Below, piece after piece: positions 1 to 4,940 of a stretch of 6,839 nt of DNA. The stretch covers positions 1-6,839 of the forward strand of contig PWUP01000173.1 of NCBI GenBank assembly GCA_003562535.1. The letters are read 5' to 3'. This DNA is from Gammaproteobacteria bacterium (lineage in GTDB: Bacteria > Pseudomonadota > Gammaproteobacteria > Competibacterales > Competibacteraceae). The notes beneath the pieces are model-generated. The model was not told the origin of the DNA. It ran no database searches and worked only from the letters and a program-made list of their open reading frames with translations. The position numbers and the translations under genes were made by a program. Numbering within the stretch: the first letter of the stretch is position 1; the number at the start of each line of letters is the position of its first letter.

Positions 1-463
1 AAACCGCCAAATCCGCTACCAGTGCGCCTTCTGCGGCATTATCCTGAGCAATCAGCAATTGCCGCTGCTGATCCCGGCAGGCGAGTGCCGCCGGTAACAC
101 CCCCCGTACCCCGCGCAGCTCCCCACCTAATGCCAGTTCACCCAAACATTCATAGTCAGCCAAAGCCGCCGCTGGAATTTGCCCAGAGGCGGCTAAAATC
201 CCCAAAGCGATGGGCAAATCAAAACGCCCCCCTTCTTTGGGTAAATCCGCCGGGGCGAGATTGACTGTGATCCGACGGCTGGGAAATTCAAATCGACTGT
301 TGGTGATCGCACCCCGTACCCGATCGCGGCTTTCCTTAACCGCCGTTTCTGGCAAGCCCACCACAGTCGTACCGGGTAAACCGTTAGCCAAATGGACTTC
401 AACCTGTACAGGTGGTGCTTGGACACCGAGTGCAGCGCGGCTATGGACTATAGCAAGGGACAT
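1..463 (-). CDS. comM: ComM/YifB family Mg-chelatase-like AAA+ ATPase, N-terminal part (runs off left edge)
   Basis: The minus strand is open from an ATG at 463-461 to the window edge, giving 154 codons that begin MSLAIVHSRAALGVQAPPVQ. This matches the N-terminus of ComM/YifB (E. coli MSLSIVHTRAALGV). Family landmarks follow in order: GLPGTTVVGLPETAVKESRDRVR at about residues 28-50 (quoted with key residues GLP, VGLPE, ESRDRVR), INLAPADLPKEGGRFDLPIA-like block (here VNLAPADLPKEGGRFDLP) at about 67-84, and the LGELALGGELRGVRGVLP block near 110-127. This is the ChlI-like N-terminal domain; the Walker A motif, AAA+ core and C-terminal domain lie outside the window. Known role of the family: a hexameric helicase that promotes branch migration during natural transformation. 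An in-frame TGA at 472-470 lies just upstream, so 463 is the first possible ATG; AGGA about 9 nt upstream serves as a ribosome site. The gene is divergent from the lipid operon and probably unrelated to it. Confidence 0.95.
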   Translation of the reverse strand, partial: MSLAIVHSRAALGVQAPPVQVEVHLANGLPGTTVVGLPETAVKESRDRVRGAITNSRFEFPSRRITVNLAPADLPKEGGRFDLPIALGILAASGQIPAAALADYECLGELALGGELRGVRGVLPAALACRDQQRQLLIAQDNAAEGALVADLAV

Positions 464-501
464 AAGCGGTCATCCTATCGTCGATCTTGAGAAAGAAAAA
501 C

Positions 502-529
502 TTGCATCTGTAAATTGTTTGTATAAAAT
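502..529 (+). promoter_or_regulatory. Candidate sigma-70-like promoter for the six-gene operon
   Basis: TTGCAT at 502-507 (three of six matches to TTGACA) is followed after 16 bp by TAAAAT at 524-529 (five of six matches to TATAAT). The predicted start of transcription is near 536-540, which leaves a leader of about 90 nt before the ATG at 631. The weak -35 half and the overlapping palindrome suggest an activated or repressed promoter. Only sequence resemblance supports this. Confidence 0.35.
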
Positions 530-540
530 AGTTGTACAAA
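518..540. repeat. 23-bp imperfect palindrome, possible operator over the -10 region
   Basis: TTTGTATAA at 518-526 and TTGTACAAA at 532-540 are inverted 9-nt arms with a single mismatch (T against C), separated by a 5-nt spacer. The site covers the candidate -10 element. Its half-sites TGTATA (520-525) and TGTACA (533-538) resemble those reported for the LitR/CarH-type light regulator PplR1, but their spacing is 7 bp rather than the 12 bp of that consensus. The palindrome is visible in the sequence; the operator role is inferred. Confidence 0.4.
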
Positions 541-573
541 GCTTACCGTGTTGCCAATCTTTAACTCATAGTC

Positions 574-617
574 AACGATTTGCCGTGATACGGTGGCTTA
601 AACTTTGCAAATCCGTT
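574..617 (+). repeat. Leader inverted repeat (imperfect hairpin) upstream of the first operon gene
   Basis: AACGATTTGC at 574-583 pairs with GCAAATCCGTT at 607-617, giving 10 base pairs with one bulged C. The enclosed 23 nt overlap a smaller hairpin, CCGT-GAT-ACGG, at 583-593. The right arm ends 1 nt before the AAGGTG ribosome site at 619-624, so folding of the leader could affect translation of the 631 gene. It is not followed by a T-run, so it does not look like an intrinsic terminator. Confidence 0.4.
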
Positions 618-618
618 T

Positions 619-624
619 AAGGTG
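619..624 (+). promoter_or_regulatory. Ribosome binding site deciding the start at 631
   Basis: AAGGTG at 619-624 lies 6 nt before the ATG at 631. The alternative GTG start at 622 is itself part of this motif and would lack an upstream Shine-Dalgarno sequence, so 631 is the better start. Confidence 0.6.
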
Positions 625-630
625 ACGATC

Positions 631-945
631 ATGACTCGAATTTTGACACTTTGCGCCGCAGCGATCAGCCTCGTGGTAATCACCCAAGCAACCGCCCAAA
701 AGGCCGACGCCTTATCGACTACGGCAACCTCTGAGTGGCTAGCTCATGTTATGGTAGCGGGCAATGGGTATGACTGTCTTGTCGACCCGTCGCCCCGAGC
801 GACACCCGACCCGACATCACGACTGAGTGATATGCTGTTGCAACACCGGGCGGTCAGTCGGCTGCCGTTTAATCCTGATATCGCAACACAACGCTCTGAA
901 ACAGAAACCGTTGATCAACCCAACCACACTGGCCAGTGTGGCTAG
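631..945 (+). CDS. Small putative exported protein, function unknown
   Basis: This frame encodes 104 aa from the ATG at 631. I do not recognise the family. The N-terminus is a classical Sec signal peptide: MTR, then a hydrophobic stretch at about residues 4-19 (ILTLCAAAISLVVITQ), then a likely cleavage after A22 in ATA|QK. The mature part of about 82 aa is polar and rich in Thr, Ser, Asp and Pro, with no second membrane segment and two Cys at residues 49 and 103 that could form a disulfide. No lipobox is placed correctly for a lipoprotein. It sits 27 nt upstream of the flavoprotein gene on the same strand and is probably the first gene of that operon. A spurious ORF remains possible, but the signal peptide together with a well-spaced ribosome site argues for a real gene. 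Confidence 0.6.
   Translation: MTRILTLCAAAISLVVITQATAQKADALSTTATSEWLAHVMVAGNGYDCLVDPSPRATPDPTSRLSDMLLQHRAVSRLPFNPDIATQRSETETVDQPNHTGQCG
924..941. repeat. 18-bp perfect palindrome at the 3' end of the small exported-protein gene
   Basis: CCACACTGGCCAGTGTGG is a perfect palindrome ending 1 nt before the TAG stop codon. As RNA it could form a 7-bp stem with a GGCC tetraloop. No T-run follows, so it is not a standard terminator. It could be an RNA-processing or stability element between the first and second operon genes, or a protein binding site. Confidence 0.5.
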
Positions 946-972
946 TACAATACCGACGTATTCAGTCACTCA

Positions 973-2229
973 ATGAATATCGCCATTATCGGTACAGGTA
1001 TTGCGGGGCTTGTGGCTGCGCATCATCTGTATCGCAATCATCAACTCAGCGTGTTTGAAGCCAATGATTGGATTGGCGGTCATACCCATACGCTGGATGT
1101 GGAGATTGCCGGCCAGTACTACGCCGTTGATACTGGGTTTATTGTGTTTAACGACTGGACTTACCCTCATTTTATTGACCTGCTCGACCAGATTGGTGTG
1201 GCTTCTCAGCCCACGACCATGAGCTTCAGCGTGTCGTGTCCCCACATCGATTTAGAATATAACGGCAATAACCTCAACACACTGTTCGCACAGCGACGTA
1301 ATTTGTTGCGTCCATCGTTTTATCGCATGATTGCCGATATCTTGCGCTTCAATCGGCAGGCTCCAGAATTACTCGACCAGCAACCTGCGCTGACTTTAGG
1401 CGACTACCTGAACCGCGAGGGTTACAGCCGCTTTTTCATCGAACACTATATCATTCCCATGGGGGCAGCAATCTGGTCAGCTGATCCGCAGTATATGCTG
1501 ACCATGCCCGCCGAGTATTTTATCCGCTTTTTTAAAAACCACGGTTTATTGAGCGTTAGCCACCGCCCGCAATGGCGAGTGATTCGTGGCGGTTCACGCG
1601 AATATGTACACAAGCTCACCGCCCCTTGGCGTGATCGCATCCGCGTCAATTGCCCCGTGCAGCAGGTACACCGCTTGGACGATCAAGTGGAATTAACCTT
1701 AGCTGATGGTGAAACCGCTTATTTTGATCAGGTGATTATCGCCACCCACAGCGATCAGGCGCTGCGTATGCTGGCCGATCCTTCGCCCGCCGAACGCGAA
1801 GTTTTAGGGAACATTGCCTATCAAGACAACTCCGTGGTGTTGCATACTGACACCCGTTTATTACCGCGACGGCGTTTGGCGTGGGCGGCTTGGAATTATC
1901 ATTTGCAAGATCAAAGTTTACAGCAACCGATGACAGTCACTTACAATATGAATATACTTCAAGGCTTACAAAGCCCTGAAACATTCTGCGTGACGCTTAA
2001 CAATGATTCGGCCATTGACCCGAATCGGGTACTGGCTCGCTTGCGTTATCAGCATCCGCTGTTCACCCCTGCGGCCGTTGCCGCCCAGGCACGCCAAGCT
2101 GAAATCAACGGGGTGCAGCGTACCTGGTATTGCGGCGCGTATTGGGGTAATGGCTTCCATGAAGACGGTGTGGTCAGCGCCTTGCGAGTCATTGAACAAT
2201 GGTCTGCTCAGCATCCAGCGGCGACTTAG
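973..2229 (+). CDS. COG2907 FAD/NAD(P)-binding flavoprotein oxidoreductase (amine-oxidase-like), candidate fatty-acyl desaturase
   Basis: The product is 418 aa. The N-terminus carries a dinucleotide-binding Rossmann motif, GTGIAG at residues 7-12, with the ribose-binding acid E29 at the end of the second strand and the GGHTHT segment at 35-40, typical of the flavin amine oxidase/phytoene desaturase superfamily. The C-terminus has the second FAD motif, GAYWGNGFHEDG at 388-399. There is no signal peptide, so it is cytoplasmic or membrane-associated. Proteins of this type sit beside DUF1365 and Cfa-like genes in many proteobacteria. As I recall it, the Rhodobacter sphaeroides relative is UfaD, which introduces a second double bond into a methylated phospholipid acyl chain during furan fatty acid synthesis. 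Assigning that activity here is inference from family and context. No Shine-Dalgarno sequence is evident before 973, so translation may be coupled to the upstream gene. Confidence 0.88.
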   Translation: MNIAIIGTGIAGLVAAHHLYRNHQLSVFEANDWIGGHTHTLDVEIAGQYYAVDTGFIVFNDWTYPHFIDLLDQIGVASQPTTMSFSVSCPHIDLEYNGNNLNTLFAQRRNLLRPSFYRMIADILRFNRQAPELLDQQPALTLGDYLNREGYSRFFIEHYIIPMGAAIWSADPQYMLTMPAEYFIRFFKNHGLLSVSHRPQWRVIRGGSREYVHKLTAPWRDRIRVNCPVQQVHRLDDQVELTLADGETAYFDQVIIATHSDQALRMLADPSPAEREVLGNIAYQDNSVVLHTDTRLLPRRRLAWAAWNYHLQDQSLQQPMTVTYNMNILQGLQSPETFCVTLNNDSAIDPNRVLARLRYQHPLFTPAAVAAQARQAEINGVQRTWYCGAYWGNGFHEDGVVSALRVIEQWSAQHPAAT

Positions 2230-2243
2230 CACAAACACCTATC

Positions 2244-3002
2244 ATGCAAAGCGCGATTTATCACGGTTATCTCGGTCACCGCCGCTGGCAACCTCAGCCG
2301 CATCAATTCCGCTATGCGGTCTTTATGCTGTATCTGGATCTTGACGAGTTGGATACGCTGTTCCAACCCTATTGGCTGTGGTCTGCCCACCGCCCCGCAC
2401 TGGGCTGGTTTCGGCGCAGTGATTATCTTGGCGATCCGGCCCGCCCTCTGGCTGAATGCGTACGAGATCATGTTGAACAGCACACCGGTCAGCGCCCCAA
2501 TGGGCCTATCCGCTTATTAACCAATTTGCGCTACTACGGCTATTGCATCAATCCTATCAGCATTTATTATTGTTTTGATGAACGTAGCGAACAGGTAGAG
2601 AGTCTGGTGGCTGAGGTCACGAACACCCCTTGGCGCGAACGCCACAGTTACGTTCTACATAACGGGCGCTTAGCCGATGGCCGCCATGAGTATTACTTTG
2701 ATAAGGATATGCATGTGTCCCCATTCATGCCCATGGATTTACGCTATCATTGGCGCGGTAACGAACCGGGGGAGCGTTTAGGCGTGCATCTGCGGATTTT
2801 AAACAATGGCAATTGCCCTTTCGATGCCACACTAGCGCTACACCGTCGGGAAATTAACCGCGCCAGCTTAGCCGGGGCGCTATTACGCTACCCGCCTATG
2901 ACCTTGCGGGTCGCTTGGGGCATTTATTGGCAGGCATTACGCTTGTGGCTTAAGCGCGTTCCATTTCACGATCACAAAGCCAGTGGATCAGTAAACCAAT
3001 GA
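2244..3002 (+). CDS. DUF1365 family protein, candidate UfaO-like acyl-chain oxygenation factor
   Basis: The product is 252 aa from the ATG at 2244, chosen because DUF1365 proteins start with an M-x-S-A-x-Y-H-G motif (here MQSAIYHG). An in-frame ATG at 2199 would add 15 residues and overlap the flavoprotein gene. Family blocks are present in order: HRRWQPQPHQFRY at 12-24, TNLRYYGYCINPISIYYCFD at 93-112, EVTNTPWRERHSY at 124-136, KDMHVSPFMPMDLRY at 154-168, and the C-terminal PPMTLRVAWGIYWQALRLW block at 217-235. The conserved His residues could bind metal, but I cannot show this. The furan fatty acid work in Rhodobacter proposed UfaO, by my recollection a DUF1365 protein, as the step that inserts O2-derived oxygen into a methylated diene. 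The gene follows the flavoprotein gene by 14 nt, and its stop overlaps the next start as ATGA. Confidence 0.88.
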   Translation: MQSAIYHGYLGHRRWQPQPHQFRYAVFMLYLDLDELDTLFQPYWLWSAHRPALGWFRRSDYLGDPARPLAECVRDHVEQHTGQRPNGPIRLLTNLRYYGYCINPISIYYCFDERSEQVESLVAEVTNTPWRERHSYVLHNGRLADGRHEYYFDKDMHVSPFMPMDLRYHWRGNEPGERLGVHLRILNNGNCPFDATLALHRREINRASLAGALLRYPPMTLRVAWGIYWQALRLWLKRVPFHDHKASGSVNQ

Positions 3003-4273
3003 GAGAATCGGCAATTCCGTCCACCCAATCGGTTGAACAAGACGGTTTCATGTTACGACTGTTGCGGCGTTTAGTGTTCAATCGTTTGGCCGGACTGCAA
3101 CAAGGTTGCGTTATCATTCATGAGGCTGATGGGCAGCAGTATCGTTTCGGTCAGGCCACCGACGCTTACCCGCTCACCGCCCATGTGCACATGCACGACA
3201 ACAATACCTATCGGCGCTTGGCACTGCGTGGCAGTATCGGCGTTGCCGAAGCCTATATGGCGGGGGAATGGAGCTGTGATGATTTAACCGCACTGATGCG
3301 GATTTTTGTGCGTAATCGTGAAGTGCTGAATGGTCTGGAACACGGTCCGGTCAAGCTGGCCATGTGGTTGTTCCGCGCTGCGTATCGACAGCGGCGCAAC
3401 ACCCGCGATGGCAGCCGCGACAATATCGCCCAGCACTATGACCTCGGCAATGACTTCTATCGGCTGTTTCTCGACGAAACGCTGATGTACTCCAGTGCCG
3501 TATTTGAACGCCCGGAAATGTCTCTGCACGAAGCCTCGGTCGCCAAGCTGGATCGCATTTGCCGCAAGCTGGAATTAAAACCCAGTGATCATGTGCTGGA
3601 AATCGGCAGCGGCTGGGGCGGGTTCGCCCTACATGCGGCCCGTCATTACGGCTGTCGAGTCACGACGACAACGATTTCCAAGGAGCAGCATCGTCTGGCT
3701 TGCGAGCGCATCGCTGCCGCCGGGCTTGAAAAGCAAATCACCGTGTTACTTAAAGATTACCGCGATCTTGAGGGACGCTACGATAAACTGGTCTCGATTG
3801 AGATGATTGAGGCTGTGGGCCATGAATACTTGGACACCTACTTCAATACCTGCAATAAACTACTCAAAGATGATGGCTTAATGTTATTACAGGCCATTAC
3901 CATCATGGATCAGGAATACGACCGCGCGCGGCGGGCGGTGGATTTTATCCAAAAATACATTTTTCCCGGTGGTTTTATCCCTTCATTAACGGCGCTATGC
4001 GGCTCGCTGACCCGAGTCACCGATATGCGTTTATTCCACCTGGAAGACATCGGCCCACACTATGCCTTGACGCTGCAACACTGGCGTAACCAGTTCCGCG
4101 CTAATCTCGACCGAGTACGCGAACAGGGCTTTGATGAGCAATTCATCCGCATGTGGGAATACTATTTGTGCTATTGCGAAGGCGGTTTCACCGAACGCGC
4201 TATCGGTACGGCGCAGTTGCTGCTGAGCAAGCCGTTTAACCGCCGCGCACCACTGGTTCCGACTTTAGGTTAG
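2999..4273 (+). CDS. Cyclopropane-fatty-acid-synthase family SAM methyltransferase with altered bicarbonate site (UfaM-like candidate)
   Basis: The product is 424 aa and is collinear with E. coli Cfa. It has an N-terminal lipid-binding domain with GSIGVAEAYMAGEW at 78-91, the acyl-binding QHYDLGNDFY at 145-154, and the SAM motif VLEIGSGWGG at 199-208. Further landmarks are ISKEQ at 226-230, KDYRDL at 252-257 and KYIFPGG at 319-325. The start overlaps the DUF1365 stop (ATGA), indicating translational coupling. Compared with E. coli Cfa, the bicarbonate ligands E239 and Y317 are kept (E271, Y355), but C139 is Ser166 (MYSSAVF) and H266 is Gln298 (LLQAI). E271 lies in SIEMIEAVG. A true cyclopropane synthase needs this site to close the ring, so a methylation without ring closure, as for UfaM or 10-methylene-forming enzymes, is more likely. 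The substitutions are visible; the altered chemistry is inference. Confidence 0.92.
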   Translation: MRESAIPSTQSVEQDGFMLRLLRRLVFNRLAGLQQGCVIIHEADGQQYRFGQATDAYPLTAHVHMHDNNTYRRLALRGSIGVAEAYMAGEWSCDDLTALMRIFVRNREVLNGLEHGPVKLAMWLFRAAYRQRRNTRDGSRDNIAQHYDLGNDFYRLFLDETLMYSSAVFERPEMSLHEASVAKLDRICRKLELKPSDHVLEIGSGWGGFALHAARHYGCRVTTTTISKEQHRLACERIAAAGLEKQITVLLKDYRDLEGRYDKLVSIEMIEAVGHEYLDTYFNTCNKLLKDDGLMLLQAITIMDQEYDRARRAVDFIQKYIFPGGFIPSLTALCGSLTRVTDMRLFHLEDIGPHYALTLQHWRNQFRANLDRVREQGFDEQFIRMWEYYLCYCEGGFTERAIGTAQLLLSKPFNRRAPLVPTLG

Positions 4274-4364
4274 CGAACCGTCTCGATAAGTACATCCAAC
4301 TCAAGGGGACGACTGCGCTTTATCACGGGTCGGTCGCCTCCCCTGCTGCTTAGGTCACTAAACC
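4274..4364. other. Intergenic gap within the operon
   Basis: These 91 bp separate the first methyltransferase from the DUF2878 gene. An interrupted inverted repeat is present: GGGG-A-CGAC at 4305-4313 against GTCG-CCT-CCCC at 4333-4343. No T-run follows, so it is not a convincing terminator. An in-frame TAA at 4359-4361 excludes any longer start for the downstream gene. I see no clear promoter here, so transcription probably continues through. Confidence 0.4.
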
Positions 4365-4916
4365 ATGCCGGTAATCTCCCCTCGGATTAAACGTCTGCTG
4401 ACTAATTTCATCGCCTTTCAGATCGGCTGGTTCGCCTGCGTGATCGCTGGCGGCTCGCAATGGCCGTGGTTAGGCACAGCGGTGGCTTTGAGCGTGGTCA
4501 GCTTACACTTGGCACTCACCCCGCAGCCACGGCTGGAATGGCCGTTACTGGCTTGGGCAGCGCTGATTGGCCTGGTGCTGGACAGCCTGCCGGTGATGCT
4601 TGGGGTAGTGGTCTATCCGCAAGGCACATTCATTCATGGACTGGCCCCGCATTGGATTATCGCCATGTGGGTACAATTTGCGACCTTGCTGAATGTCAGT
4701 CTGCGCTGGTTACGCGCCCGCTATGGCATCGCTGCCGTGGCCGGAGCGCTGCTGGCACCACCTGCCTATTATCTGGGTGCCGGGTTTGGTGGCATGCAGT
4801 TCACCGAACCCCACTGGCAGGGCTTATTAGCGCTTGCCGTGGTGTGGGCGCTTGCCATGCCGGTTCTGCTGTGGCTGGCTCAGCGCTATGACGGTCATAC
4901 ACCCACGGCGGTTTAA
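4365..4916 (+). CDS. DUF2878 family integral membrane protein
   Basis: The product is 183 aa with about six hydrophobic helices, at roughly residues 11-29, 34-52, 58-82, 94-113, 120-138 and 152-172. Short polar links and an Arg-rich N-terminus suggest an inner-membrane protein. Sequence blocks match DUF2878: FQIGWFACVIAGG at 18-30, LDSLPVMLGVV at 72-82 and HWIIAMWVQFATLLNVSLRWL at 96-116. No catalytic motif can be assigned and the biochemical role of the family is unknown to me. It recurs next to COG2907, DUF1365 and Cfa-like genes in proteobacteria. Here it is flanked by two acyl-chain methyltransferases, which suggests that it anchors or feeds the lipid-modifying enzymes or moves the product across the membrane. 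That role is inference. A weak AGG lies about 10 nt before the ATG, which is the first start after an in-frame stop. Confidence 0.85.
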   Translation: MPVISPRIKRLLTNFIAFQIGWFACVIAGGSQWPWLGTAVALSVVSLHLALTPQPRLEWPLLAWAALIGLVLDSLPVMLGVVVYPQGTFIHGLAPHWIIAMWVQFATLLNVSLRWLRARYGIAAVAGALLAPPAYYLGAGFGGMQFTEPHWQGLLALAVVWALAMPVLLWLAQRYDGHTPTAV

Positions 4917-4931
4917 CCGCCCTGTATTTCT

Positions 4932-4935
4932 GGAG
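4932..4935 (+). promoter_or_regulatory. Strong ribosome binding site of the second methyltransferase gene
   Basis: GGAG lies 5 nt before the ATG at 4941. It is the clearest Shine-Dalgarno sequence in the operon; the genes starting at 973, 2244 and 2999 have none that is obvious. The second methyltransferase may therefore be translated independently of upstream genes. Confidence 0.6.
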
Positions 4936-4940
4936 AATTC

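Larger units (their letters stand above)
464..630. promoter_or_regulatory. Divergent intergenic region between comM and the lipid operon
   Basis: This 167-bp stretch contains no convincing gene. It must hold the promoters of comM (leftward) and of the six-gene operon (rightward). The part from about 490 to 540 is strikingly AT-rich compared with the flanking genes. It holds an imperfect palindrome at 518-540 and, nearer the first gene, an imperfect hairpin at 574-617. No T-run terminator is visible in either direction. Confidence 0.6.

Noticed and set aside
210..620. Open plus-strand frame of 136 codons
   Set aside because: It lies antisense to the clear comM coding sequence for most of its length, has no ribosome site, and its translation is basic and low in recognisable structure. 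It is a shadow of comM.
900..972. Possible RpoE/ChrR-type singlet-oxygen promoter before the flavoprotein gene
   Set aside because: A TGATCA occurs at 912-917 but no matching -10 element lies at suitable distance, and no sigma factor or anti-sigma gene is in the window.
2999..4273. Calling the first methyltransferase a plain cyclopropane synthase (cfa)
   Set aside because: Overall collinearity is strong, but two of the four bicarbonate-site residues are changed and the neighbours point to a different lipid pathway, so the family name is safer than the gene symbol.
4305..4343. Possible terminator between the first methyltransferase and DUF2878 genes
   Set aside because: The inverted repeat is interrupted asymmetrically, has a 19-nt loop and is not followed by a T-run, so there is no good case for transcription ending here.
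4460..4891. Open plus-strand frame of 143 codons inside the DUF2878 gene
   Set aside because: Its translation has no membrane helices or family match, while the frame from 4365 gives a full DUF2878 protein with the expected blocks.
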